From: Lachnospiraceae bacterium UBA3711
GTDB lineage: Bacteria > Bacillota > Clostridia > Lachnospirales > Lachnospiraceae
DNA: 15,645 nucleotides
Reading direction: 5' to 3'
Assembly (NCBI GenBank): GCA_002371345.1
Contig: DFHY01000052.1
Location: forward strand, 46,037-61,681
Shown: one piece after another, positions 1 to 7,060 of the stretch
Numbering within the stretch: the first letter of the stretch is position 1
Layout: each line of letters starts with the position of its first letter
Made by a program: the position numbers and the translations under genes
The notes under the pieces: model-generated
The model's database searches: none
Told to the model about the DNA's origin: nothing
Seen by the model: the letters and a program-made list of their open reading frames with translations, nothing else

Positions 1-583
1 CCGGGGACGCTTCACTCTGCGGCTGCGCCGAGCCTTCACCAGATGCCTGAGCCGGGTCTGCGGTATCACCTGGCTGAGCGCCGCCCTCATCAGCTGGATG
101 AGCCGGGTCCGCAGCATCACCTGGCTGAGCACCGCCCTCATCAGATGCCTGAGCCGCAGCCTCTACAGAAGCCGCACCCTCAGCACCCGCATCCGGATTC
201 TCTCCCGCCTGGTGTTCAGCATTTTCCTGTACGGCAGCCTCGGTAATGATCTCAATAGCGCTGCTGTAATCAGATCCCCCGGCCATTGATCTTCTCCGGA
301 AGAAATAGAACATCGCGAAGGCAGCAACTGCCAGCATCATCACGACAAGAATCGTAACGGTGACAAGAAGCGCGTGCGTGCGGTTTTCCCCTTCTTCAAA
401 GTTTTCGCGGTATCCCCTCGCCTGCGCCGGCTTTGTACGAAATGTAATCTCTTTCTGCTGTTTTCTCTGCTGAGCTTTCTGCTTTCGCTCCTCAGCCTTA
501 GCGCTCGGAGCGCGGGCACCGCATTTGCTGCAGAATTTATCTCCGTCGCGCAGAACAGCTCCGCATTTTCTGCAAATATTCAT
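1..583 (-). CDS. Zinc-ribbon, single-TM protein with 17-residue repeats (partial)
   Basis: The frame is open from an ATG at 583 to the window edge (194 codons, no stop), so the C-terminus is missing. Residues 1-22 form a zinc ribbon with two CxxC pairs (C4, C7, C18, C21). A basic, Gln/Lys-rich stretch (about 28-60) is followed by one hydrophobic helix (about 71-95) ended by RRR, then an Ala/Gly/Pro/Glu/Asp-rich segment. This predicts a cytoplasmic zinc ribbon and an extracytoplasmic tail. From about residue 146 the tail carries a 17-residue repeat with core DEGGAQPGD, present in two full copies and a third that begins to diverge. A ribosome site (AGGGGAAGT) precedes the ATG closely. It lies 148 bases downstream of the secreted-protein gene on the same strand. 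This architecture is common in Clostridia with varied C-terminal domains. The function is unknown, because the domain that would decide it lies outside the window. Confidence 0.8.
   Translation of the reverse strand, partial: MNICRKCGAVLRDGDKFCSKCGARAPSAKAEERKQKAQQRKQQKEITFRTKPAQARGYRENFEEGENRTHALLVTVTILVVMMLAVAAFAMFYFFRRRSMAGGSDYSSAIEIITEAAVQENAEHQAGENPDAGAEGAASVEAAAQASDEGGAQPGDAADPAHPADEGGAQPGDTADPAQASGEGSAQPQSEASP
41..160 (-). repeat. 51-bp in-frame tandem repeat coding 17-residue units
   Basis: Two full 51-bp units (41-91 and 92-142) and a partial third (143 to about 160) run in tandem within the zinc-ribbon gene. A more diverged piece lies at about 11-40. The period is a multiple of three, so gain or loss of a unit keeps the frame. 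The repeats encode the Gly/Ala/Pro/acidic linker of the protein. Confidence 0.8.
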
Positions 584-691
584 ACTTCCCCTGCCTGTCC
601 TGTTTTTTGGCGCTCTGGTCTGACCTTACCAGGGCCTGTATTACCCCCAACTAATATCCGCGTAACACTTCTCCGTTCACGCGCTTCCTCA

Positions 692-758
692 CTTACTGAT
701 ATCTGCAATTCGAGCTCACGCTGCCGTTTTCTTACTGGTACTTGAGATTCGAGTTCAC
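692..758 (-). repeat. Decayed 39-bp tandem duplication across a stop codon
   Basis: Two 28-base blocks (692-719 and 731-758) align with a few mismatches at a period of 39 bp. The upstream block contains the last codons and stop of the 332-residue secreted protein (VNSNLKYQ-stop). The downstream block still reads VSSNCRYQ-stop. A weaker third edge is visible near 675. This looks like a local duplication of the gene's 3' end that has since drifted. Confidence 0.7.
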
Positions 759-1730
759 GCTGATCTCTGTCCATTCTTGGCTTCCTGAAGAAATATATTC
801 CGCAGGTATATTGCATGTAACCATGGATGATTGTCCGCCCTCAAGTGCAGTCTGTACCGGCACATTTACCTTCATGACATCGCCGGCCTCCTTGTCGGCA
901 ACAACCAGATCGATCGTATCGCACCACTTCGATGTAGAAGTGCCGTTAGCAAGCCATACCGCACAGTGCACCGTTCCATCGTCATCCTGCCACAGCAGAT
1001 TCGGAAGTGCATACAGAGCTCCCTCAAAGACAGCTCCGGAGGCGAATCTCATTCCCAGCGAAGGATACAGGTCAACAGAGTTCCTGCCCTGTTTAATGGC
1101 ATCCACAAAGTCATCCGGATAGTTTGCCTGAAGCATCTCGTCCGCCGGTGATATACTGACCTTCCACCCGTCCTCATACTTCGCAAGCCGCATCAGTGTG
1201 GAATACCAGGCCACAGCTCCTGTCAGGTCCACATCGTAGTCGCACAATGCCACAGCAAAGTAATATGGACTTTTGGTAGTGTCCTTCGTGGGATCATAGA
1301 AGCACAGATCGGCATGATGCGTCAGGTCTGCGGTCTCACTCAGTGATGACTTCACGGCCTGCAACTGATCCTGCACTGTCTGAGCATCCGCTCCGCTCTC
1401 AAACAGCGCGGCAAAATTACTGTTGTCGTTGACGTCGGCATAATGCTGCATCTGCGAATACAGAGTCCTCGCTTCACTCACCGCCTCCTCAGCTGTAATG
1501 TCTTCATCCTGTGGATTAAGTATCTTAGAATCACCTGAAACTGCAGACGCAGCATCAGAAACTGCCTCCTGAGACGCTCCCCCGGCTTCTGACGACTCTA
1601 AAGCCTCAGTTTCAACCTCCGACTCCTCAGTGCCGATTATCCGAATTGTTGCACCCGGCACACTGATAACACAGGACGCCGCAAAAGTGAACGCGGCTGT
1701 CATAACTGCAATCAACCTGTTCTTTCTCAT
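732..1730 (-). CDS. Secreted protein of unknown function, possible NTF2-like and beta domains
   Basis: The product is 332 residues. The start ATG at 1730 has a strong ribosome site (GGAGGGG) a few bases upstream. Residues 1-27 form a signal peptide (MRKNR, then a hydrophobic core). Either cleavage near VPGA or lipid attachment at C20 (context AASC) is possible. A Glu/Ser/Ala-rich linker spans about 33-75. Residues 80-195 mix helices with strands ending in YEDGWKVS, in the style of NTF2-like folds. Residues 253-330 look like a beta domain beginning VHCAVWLANGT, resembling the SLAP-type pattern only loosely. These domain suggestions are inference from sequence appearance. The next gene downstream on the same strand is the zinc-ribbon protein, so the two may form an envelope-related pair. 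I do not recognise a named family. Confidence 0.75.
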   Translation of the reverse strand: MRKNRLIAVMTAAFTFAASCVISVPGATIRIIGTEESEVETEALESSEAGGASQEAVSDAASAVSGDSKILNPQDEDITAEEAVSEARTLYSQMQHYADVNDNSNFAALFESGADAQTVQDQLQAVKSSLSETADLTHHADLCFYDPTKDTTKSPYYFAVALCDYDVDLTGAVAWYSTLMRLAKYEDGWKVSISPADEMLQANYPDDFVDAIKQGRNSVDLYPSLGMRFASGAVFEGALYALPNLLWQDDDGTVHCAVWLANGTSTSKWCDTIDLVVADKEAGDVMKVNVPVQTALEGGQSSMVTCNIPAEYISSGSQEWTEISVNSNLKYQ

Positions 1731-1769
1731 AAGCCCCTCCGATTACATGCGAATGGCATGATTCATTCT

Positions 1770-1798
1770 ATTTTAGCGCATTTTCAAGGCTGGCACAA
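1770..1798 (-). promoter_or_regulatory. Possible promoter for the secreted-protein gene
   Basis: On the minus strand TTGTGC (1793-1798) and TAAAAT (1770-1775) are spaced by 17 bases, 39 bases before the ATG at 1730. The -10 is good (5 of 6) and the -35 weak (3 of 6). Confidence 0.35.
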
Positions 1799-1913
1799 CA
1801 TTTGGTCGAGACAGAGCTTGAGACCCAGGGGTGATCCAAGACACAATAGTGATTTATGCTTTTCTTTGTACTCTTCTCGACACCCAGAGCACAGAATGGT
1901 TGCTTTAATATGT

Positions 1914-1991
1914 CTTTTCTGCGCCTGCCGCCATTCCCAAGAGCCCTCGGCAGCGCAGATTTCTCTCTTTTCCTTGGCTTTTCTGCGCCTG
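1914..1991 (+). repeat. Pair of 14-bp direct repeats
   Basis: CTTTTCTGCGCCTG occurs at 1914-1927 and again at 1978-1991, 64 bases apart. The first copy overlaps the left arm of the hairpin at 1919-1958. The rest of the 1731-2157 gap shows only the two promoter candidates and no credible ORF. Confidence 0.6.
1919..1958. other. Strong bulged hairpin in the divergent intergenic region
   Basis: The arms 1919-1930 (CTGCGCCTGCCG) and 1948-1958 (CGGCAGCGCAG) pair over 11 bp with one bulged C and a 17-base loop. A T-rich tract follows on the plus side (1959-1972). It lies in the 427-base gap between the divergent genes starting at 1730 and 2158. It could be a terminator for transcripts reading rightward, or a leader structure. 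No plus-strand gene upstream explains it. Confidence 0.45.
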
Positions 1992-2089
1992 ATTATCTGA
2001 TTACTTTGATACTATTCTCTGAAGAAGTCGATCCATATGTACTTTATAGCTATGATACATTCACGCTACATCCAATATCTGATATTTTA

Positions 2090-2098
2090 TGCTATACT
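2090..2098 (+). promoter_or_regulatory. Extended -10 promoter element
   Basis: TGCTATACT is a TGn-extended -10 (TATACT at 2093-2098), about 60 bases before the ATG at 2158. I see no good -35, which is tolerated for extended -10 promoters. Confidence 0.5.
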
Positions 2099-2157
2099 TG
2101 TTACAGTGAAGATGCCTTTTGCAGGCTTAAGCATGTTTTCCCGGAAATGAGGATATT

Positions 2158-2694
2158 ATGGCGGATCAGAAGAGCAGTGCCGGAGACAGCCGGCAGCTGA
2201 TTGAAACGCTCAGTAAGCAGATAGCGGAACTGAAGAGTCAAGTAAAAAGCGCCTCCCTCGAGATGGAGATAATGCGCGCACGTATGAGTGATCTTAGCCA
2301 GGATGCCCGACAGGTCATACAGATCGAACGCTTCACCGTTCCCGATGATGACAGACTCAGCGAAATCAATGAAGTTGTCGATATGATGGACAAGGCCATC
2401 AAGAAGATGCGGCGCTCGCGCAGAGCTCAGACTGATAAGCCAGGATCTTCCGAGAATACCACTCCCCGCAAAGTTGACGAGAGAATGATTCTCATAGTGC
2501 TTAAGCTTCGCAGGAAAGGATGTTATATTCGTGAGATAGCCGCTCATGTGGGGCTCGCGCACGGAACAGTGCACAACATCATCAAGAAGTACGGAAGCGA
2601 TCCGCAGATGCAGAGCCTGGTGACCGAAGGCACTCAGATGGAGCTTACAGATTATTTCCTGATCCGGCCGGAGGATCCTCTGGATGAAGAATGA
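2158..2694 (+). CDS. Coiled-coil plus helix-turn-helix DNA-binding protein
   Basis: The product is 178 residues. The ATG at 2158 follows GAGG with a 5-base spacer. Residues about 10-55 form an amphipathic coiled coil (QLIETLSKQIAELKSQVK), suggesting oligomerisation. A basic linker (KKMRRSRRAQ, about 82-91) leads to a resolvase/invertase-type helix-turn-helix at about 108-146, with IREIAAHVGLAHGTVHNII as the bihelical motif. The tail (150-178) is acidic. No catalytic recombinase domain is present, so this is more likely a regulator or an architectural protein than an enzyme. It is the only plus-strand gene in the window and converges on mrp. The gap between them holds an inverted repeat and a tandem array that are possible binding sites (inference). 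The family is not one I can name. Confidence 0.75.
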   Translation: MADQKSSAGDSRQLIETLSKQIAELKSQVKSASLEMEIMRARMSDLSQDARQVIQIERFTVPDDDRLSEINEVVDMMDKAIKKMRRSRRAQTDKPGSSENTTPRKVDERMILIVLKLRRKGCYIREIAAHVGLAHGTVHNIIKKYGSDPQMQSLVTEGTQMELTDYFLIRPEDPLDEE

Positions 2695-2765
2695 CATCCA
2701 CAATGCTAAACCTGCAATTGTTCTGTGCCCCAAAAGGTTTCTTCAGGCAATGACCTATCAATAAT

Positions 2766-2884
2766 AAACAGCTTTCAGAGATCCCGTACTTGCGCCTGTT
2801 CTTTCTGCCTGCAGTTCTGAACAAAAGAGGTAGATTAGTATCCTCTGCACATGACGGGCAGCAAGGTTTCTCTGAAAGCTGTTT
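2766..2884. repeat. 119-bp segment bounded by perfect 16-bp inverted repeats
   Basis: The left arm 2766-2781 (AAACAGCTTTCAGAGA) is the exact reverse complement of the right arm 2869-2884, with 87 bases between. The arms could fold as a long stem or mark the ends of a small mobile-element relic. I see no clear target-site duplication outside them and no ORF inside. It lies in the 361-base gap between the HTH gene and mrp. Confidence 0.6.
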
Positions 2885-2897
2885 TATGAGTAAGCTG

Positions 2898-3053
2898 TTT
2901 GCCTTATACTCGAGAAAAGCTATCTTCTATAGAATGTGCGGTTGCTCTATACTCGAGAAAAGCTGTCTTCTATAGATTGTGCCGTTTGCTCTATACTCGA
3001 GAAAAGCTGTCTTCTATAGAATGTACCGTTTGCTTCATAAGCGACTGAAGCTG
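2898..3053. repeat. 43-44-bp tandem array, three copies plus a decayed fourth
   Basis: Units lie at 2898-2941, 2942-2984 and 2985-3028 (44, 43 and 44 bp) with only a few mismatches. A truncated, diverged fourth at about 3029-3053 runs up to the mrp stop codon. Each unit carries CTCGAG, then AAAGCT, then a near-palindrome. That palindrome is TTCTATAGAA in copies 1 and 3 and has one change in copy 2. There is no unique sequence between units. The regular spacing of palindromes, about four helical turns, suggests binding-site iterons or a structured 3' tail of the mrp transcript. Confidence 0.8.
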
Positions 3054-3055
3054 TA

Positions 3056-3913
3056 TCACCTTGCCGCTCTGCGCAGACAATCCATCGCCGGCTGCAGATA
3101 ATCGTTATCGATTTCAGCGAACCTGCCCTCATCAGCTTTCTCTGAGTAGACCGGCTCGATCGGGATCTGTCCCGCCAGCGCAAGGCCGGTCTCCTTCGCG
3201 ATCTCTTCTATCCTGCTCTTGCCAAACACTTCTATCTTCCGCCCGCAGTCCGGACACTTCATGTAGCTGTAGTTTTCTATCACGCCCAGCACCGGAATAT
3301 CCATGAGTTTCGCCATATTCAAGGCCTTCGTCACAATCATACGAACCAGATCCTGCGGACTGGTCACAATGAAAATGCCGTCGACCGGAAGTGACTGAAA
3401 TACAGTCAGCGGAACGTCGCCTGTTCCCGGCGGCATATCAACAAGCAGATAATCCAGCTCTCCCCAGACAACGTCAGTCCAGAACTGCTTCACAACGCCT
3501 GCAATGATCGGACCCCTCCATACTACAGCCTGCTCCGGATCTTCCATGATCAGGTTCAGGCTCATGACCTTTATTCCGTTCTGCGTTACAGCCGGAAGGA
3601 TCTCCGTATCGCTGAGAGCCTCCGCAGGGCCGTTAAGGCCGTACATCTTCGGAATTGATGGCCCTGTAATATCCGCGTCAAGGATACCAACCGAAGCACC
3701 GCTCTTCGCAAGCGCATTTGCCAGAGATGCCGTAACAAGAGACTTACCGACACCTCCCTTGCCTGACACAATGCCTATCACATGCTTAATATTGCTGCTC
3801 GCGTTGCTGTCAACGCGGAAGCTGGCTGCTCCGCCGCCCTTACTGGGACATCCCTCGCAGCTTTCCCTGGAACAGCTTGAAGCGCTGGAGCACGCCTGAT
3901 CTCTATCTTCCAT
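3056..3913 (-). CDS. mrp: Mrp/NBP35-type Fe-S cluster carrier ATPase
   Basis: The product is 285 residues. The ATG at 3913 has GGAGG 8 bases upstream. This is a cytoplasmic P-loop ATPase that carries and transfers Fe-S clusters (ApbC/Mrp/NBP35 family). The deviant Walker A is GKGGVGKS (51-58), followed by LDADITGPSIPKM and LLVDMPPGTGD, both typical of the family. An N-terminal cysteine cluster (C8, C14, C19, C22) is a probable extra cluster site. The CxxC at 220-223 (CPDC) is the conserved dimer-interface cluster motif, here in the form MKCPDCG. The length is normal for the clostridial type without the N-terminal DUF59 domain. It is separated from the aminopeptidase gene upstream by 360 bases, so it is probably transcribed on its own. 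No neighbour indicates a specialised client. Confidence 0.95.
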   Translation of the reverse strand: MEDRDQACSSASSCSRESCEGCPSKGGGAASFRVDSNASSNIKHVIGIVSGKGGVGKSLVTASLANALAKSGASVGILDADITGPSIPKMYGLNGPAEALSDTEILPAVTQNGIKVMSLNLIMEDPEQAVVWRGPIIAGVVKQFWTDVVWGELDYLLVDMPPGTGDVPLTVFQSLPVDGIFIVTSPQDLVRMIVTKALNMAKLMDIPVLGVIENYSYMKCPDCGRKIEVFGKSRIEEIAKETGLALAGQIPIEPVYSEKADEGRFAEIDNDYLQPAMDCLRRAAR

Positions 3914-4273
3914 GATTAATTCCTCCTGTTAGTTGTTTTTGGAAACACTGATGTAAATGTGATCAACCGCAGCCTTTCAGTCATCCGACGTTGATCCGCG
4001 GGTACTATATAGTCCCAGATTGTGCAATGAGTGATGATGATATCTGCCAGTAACAGACACTTAGCAACGATCCGCGACTTCAGTGTACATTGATTTCGAA
4101 CCAACCCAGGCAGAGCGCAGACCCGGCCCAGGAAGCGAGACCTTGCGGACACGGTACACGCCCAGCTTCTGCCTCGAGATGCCGGTCAGGACATGCAGGC
4201 TAAATAGTTAAATGGCACTATGGCATAACCAGTGTTTTTTAAGATTCTACCACACCGCGCAGCGATCTTCCAC
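3914..4273. other. 360-bp gene-free gap with dyads and half-palindromes
   Basis: No credible ORF was found. From left to right it holds a half copy of the dispersed palindrome (3941-3956, GGAAACACTGATGTAA), an inverted repeat GATCAAC/GTTGATC (3961-3967 and 3990-3996), a dyad centred on ACTATATAGT (4000-4016), and a decayed right half of the palindrome with six T (4216-4240). The central dyads lie 47-103 bases before the mrp start, so they could be operator or leader structures for it. No convincing promoter was identified. Confidence 0.5.
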
Positions 4274-6091
4274 TTACACAGCGCGTGTCGCTTCACGAAG
4301 CCATGCTTTCTCTTCATCCCCAAGATACGGAGATATCGTCTCGTACACTTTCGCGTGATACTCGTTAAGAATGGACTTCTCACGTCCGCTCAGGAGCTCC
4401 GGTACGATCGCATCGATCTCCCACGGAACCATTGTCAGAGTCTCAAAATGCATGAACTGGCCGTACTCGTTCTTTTCGTCCTTAACGCACAGCATAAGAT
4501 TCTCACACCTCACGCCGAACTTTCCCTCCAGATAGAAGCCAGGCTCATTTGAGGTTATCATCCCCTCCTCCATCACACATGGAAGCGGGCGGTTCGGGGA
4601 ATTCTTATAGTTGATGCTGTTAGGACCTTCATGGACATTCAGCAGGAATCCGACCCCATGTCCCGTTCCGTGATTGTAGTCGGCTCCGATTTCCCACAGC
4701 GGCTGCCTCGCAAGATAATCAAGCGACATTCCAGTGCATCCATACAGGAATCTTGCCGCTCCGAGATTCAGGTTGCCCCTGAGAACCCTCGTATAGTATT
4801 CCTTCTCCTCATCTGTCAGACGACCGCAGGCAATCGTCCTTGTGATATCCGTCGTACCCTCCATATACTGTCCGCCGGAATCAAGAAGTAAGAACCCTTC
4901 AGGCTTCAACGGTATGTCCGACTCAGGGGTCGGCTCATAGTGCACAATCGCACCGTGGCTGCCATACCCTGCTATAGTCTCAAAACTCGCCTCAAGAAAA
5001 TGCTCTCTCTCCTGTCTGAATTCCAGAAGCTTCTGAACCGCTGAAAGCTCTGTGACAGGATTATCCGGGTTATCATCCGCAAGCTTCTTCTTCAGCCAGT
5101 AAATGAATCTGCACACGGCGACTCCGTCCTGAATATGCGCCTGCCGCATGTGCTCCATCTCGGTTCTGTTCTTAACCGCCTTCATCAGAATTGCAGGATT
5201 GTGTCCTGAGATTATCTCCGTGTGCCCTAAGGCCCTCCACAGAGTTACATTCACGCTGGCTGGATCCAGCATCACCCGGGCCTTCTCAGGAACCTGCGAG
5301 GCGAAGCTGATAACCTCATCGTATTCGTGAAGCTCAACCCCGTCATCAAGAAGCGATTCCTCAATATCTCTGCCAAATGCTCTCTTCTGCGCAAAAAGCA
5401 CAGCCCGGTCGGGAAGGATCATAAAGTATGACATAAATACAGGATTATATATGATATCCCGGCCTCGGAGATTCAAAAGCCACGCTATATCGTCAAGCGA
5501 CGATACGATGTGGTATCCACAGTTCTTCTTCTTCATCTCCTCGCGGACTTTGGCGAGTTTTTCCGCGCGGCTCAGCCCTGTGTAGGAGATATCTAGTTCC
5601 CAAACGCTCTCACAGGACATCGCGGGGCGGTCCTTCCAGACATCACCAACCAGATCCAGCGGGCCCTCATCCCCAGATACCACGCATGATATATCATTTT
5701 TACCAAGCCTCTTAAGTATCGGCTCCGCTGCCGCATAGGTTACGCAGCGCCCGTCAAAACCAAGTGTCTGTCCTGCATCAAGCTTCTTCTCAAGGAACTC
5801 CTCTACTGTGGGAACTCCCTCCTGCCCTATCTTCATCAGGGTGATACCTGTGCCCTGAAGCTGATCCTCAGCCTGCAGGAAATATCTTCCGTCTGTCCAC
5901 AGATAAGCCTCGTCGGACAAAATCAGAGCGGTGCCGGCAGACCCGGTGAACCCTGTCACGAACTCCCTGCATTTAAAATAATCTCCCACATACTCCGATC
6001 CGTGAAAATCATCGCTCGGGATCATGTAAGCGTCGATACCATTTTCCCTCATCAGCGCACGCAGCGCGTCCAGTCTTTGTGTAATGCTCAT
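4274..6091 (-). CDS. Xaa-Pro aminopeptidase, M24B family
   Basis: This cytoplasmic metallopeptidase removes the N-terminal residue from peptides with proline in second position. From the ATG at 6091 it is 605 residues, matching the long three-domain form (two creatinase-like N-terminal domains, then the pita-bread catalytic domain from about 305). The metal ligands are all present in this numbering: D404 (LLDSGG), D415 (TTDITR), H478 (GTGHGVG), E516 (SNEPGFY) and E550 (HFETL). An in-frame GTG at 6118 would add nine residues. I prefer the ATG because it overlaps the stop of a short leader ORF by 4 bases and begins at the usual family start (MSITQRLDALR). It lies 77 bases downstream of coaX on the same strand. 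The enzyme fits with peptide import by the transporter further upstream. Confidence 0.93.
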   Translation of the reverse strand: MSITQRLDALRALMRENGIDAYMIPSDDFHGSEYVGDYFKCREFVTGFTGSAGTALILSDEAYLWTDGRYFLQAEDQLQGTGITLMKIGQEGVPTVEEFLEKKLDAGQTLGFDGRCVTYAAAEPILKRLGKNDISCVVSGDEGPLDLVGDVWKDRPAMSCESVWELDISYTGLSRAEKLAKVREEMKKKNCGYHIVSSLDDIAWLLNLRGRDIIYNPVFMSYFMILPDRAVLFAQKRAFGRDIEESLLDDGVELHEYDEVISFASQVPEKARVMLDPASVNVTLWRALGHTEIISGHNPAILMKAVKNRTEMEHMRQAHIQDGVAVCRFIYWLKKKLADDNPDNPVTELSAVQKLLEFRQEREHFLEASFETIAGYGSHGAIVHYEPTPESDIPLKPEGFLLLDSGGQYMEGTTDITRTIACGRLTDEEKEYYTRVLRGNLNLGAARFLYGCTGMSLDYLARQPLWEIGADYNHGTGHGVGFLLNVHEGPNSINYKNSPNRPLPCVMEEGMITSNEPGFYLEGKFGVRCENLMLCVKDEKNEYGQFMHFETLTMVPWEIDAIVPELLSGREKSILNEYHAKVYETISPYLGDEEKAWLREATRAV

Positions 6092-6123
6092 ATTCTTTCC
6101 GTCCCTCTTTCTGTCCACGCCAT
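6088..6123 (-). CDS. Short leader ORF overlapping the aminopeptidase start
   Basis: The ATG at 6123 is preceded by AGGAGAG (6138-6132), the best ribosome site in this gap. It encodes 11 residues (MAWTERGTERI) and stops in TGA at 6090-6088, which overlaps the ATG of the aminopeptidase (ATGA). This is either a translationally coupled leader peptide or a coincidence around a GTG start at 6118. The single Trp gives no clear attenuation signature. Confidence 0.35.
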   Translation of the reverse strand: MAWTERGTERI

Positions 6124-6168
6124 ACGTGAAACTCTCCTATTATATAATACCTGCTTCTACGCTTCTCT

Positions 6169-6933
6169 CTACCTGTTCTTGTCGTAGATCACCTTCAGTC
6201 CGGTCAGAAGAAGTGTATAGTCAAGGATGATCTCATGGCGGCAGACGGGAATCACTCTCGACGCCAGTCCGCCTGTTGCAACAACAGTGAGGCTCTCTCC
6301 AACCTCCTCCTCCATATGGTCGATCAGGCCGTCGAGCATCGCCGCGTGTCCGAGTATGATGCCGCTTCGCATAGCGCCGACAGTGCTGCGTCCGATCGCA
6401 TGCTTCGGAACCTCCAGACTGATACCTCCCAGCATCGATGCTCCTGACACAAGCGAGGAGAGGCTCAGCCTGACTCCCGGCATTATCGAGCCGCCGAGGT
6501 AGTTCCTGTCACGGTCCACAATGGATATGGTGGTTGCTGTCCCCATGTCGATGACTGCAAGCGGCGGCTCATACTTCGCCACCGCCCCGACAGCGCCCGC
6601 TACAAGGTCAGCGCCTACCGACGACGGATCATCGATCCTGATGCTCAGTCCCGTCTTGGTTCCCGGTCCCAGCACTATGGTCTTCTTATTGACGATCTTT
6701 CTAATAGCTGTCCTGATAACAGGTGTGATCGGCGGAACAACTGAAGAGACTATCGTCCCCTCCACACTTGATTTGTCTATCTTGTGCAGGTCCAGAGCGA
6801 CATTGAACAGGATAGCGTACTCCAGTGACGTCTTTACCGTATCGGTCGAGAGACGCTCTGTAAATACAACACGGTCGTTCTCCAGTCCTCCTAATACTAT
6901 ATTGGTATTGCCAACGTCTATTGCAAGTACCAT
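6169..6933 (-). CDS. coaX: Type III pantothenate kinase
   Basis: The product is 254 residues. The ATG at 6933 has a G-rich ribosome site (AAGGGGGG). It phosphorylates pantothenate in the first step of CoA synthesis, in the cytoplasm, and belongs to the ASKHA fold. Motifs are DVGNTN at the N-terminus (phosphate loop), GADL at 107-110 (pantothenate site region), DMGTATT at 129-135 and GGSIMPG at 147-153. The residue after GAD is Leu where many CoaX proteins have Arg. From memory the Leu form also occurs in Lachnospiraceae, so I do not read it as inactivation. It sits 127 bases after the metallo-beta-lactamase-fold gene and 77 bases before the aminopeptidase ATG, probably in one transcription unit with the latter. 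Confidence 0.95.
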   Translation of the reverse strand: MVLAIDVGNTNIVLGGLENDRVVFTERLSTDTVKTSLEYAILFNVALDLHKIDKSSVEGTIVSSVVPPITPVIRTAIRKIVNKKTIVLGPGTKTGLSIRIDDPSSVGADLVAGAVGAVAKYEPPLAVIDMGTATTISIVDRDRNYLGGSIMPGVRLSLSSLVSGASMLGGISLEVPKHAIGRSTVGAMRSGIILGHAAMLDGLIDHMEEEVGESLTVVATGGLASRVIPVCRHEIILDYTLLLTGLKVIYDKNR

Positions 6934-7060
6934 ACGGTCCCCCCTTCATTCTCCATCGCGAGCCTGGGCTGCACGATGAAGACAATCTTGTTATTACACG
7001 CGTATCACATGACTGAAGCCATGAGTCTTGCGCGATGAATAATTGATCTGTTGACAGACT

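Noticed and set aside
107..110. Reading CoaX GADL (residues 107-110 of the protein at 6169-6933) as an inactivating change
   Set aside because: The other motifs are intact, and from memory the Leu form occurs in related Firmicutes. Coordinates here are residue numbers.
580..816. 78-codon minus-strand ORF (RELESQVPVRKRQ repeats)
   Set aside because: It overlaps the end of the secreted-protein gene in another frame. Its apparent 13-residue repeat simply reflects the 39-bp DNA duplication.
2101..2733. 210-codon minus-strand ORF opposite the HTH gene
   Set aside because: It lies wholly antisense to a gene with a good ribosome site, coiled coil and HTH motif. Its own translation has no recognisable domain.
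3032..3051. Terminator after mrp (GCTTCA/TGAAGC hairpin)
   Set aside because: The stem is only 6 bp, with an 8-base loop and no T tract on the minus strand.
2898..3053. CRISPR array
   Set aside because: Units abut one another with no unique spacers, there are only three or four copies, and no cas gene is in view.
4216..4240. Rho-independent terminator (imperfect hairpin plus six T)
   Set aside because: The T tract is on the plus strand, where no gene reads into it. It aligns with the right half of the dispersed palindrome, which explains it better.
6139..6150. TATAAT-like promoter for the aminopeptidase gene
   Set aside because: The -10-like sequence abuts the leader ribosome site and has no -35 at a proper distance. 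Transcription through from coaX is simpler.
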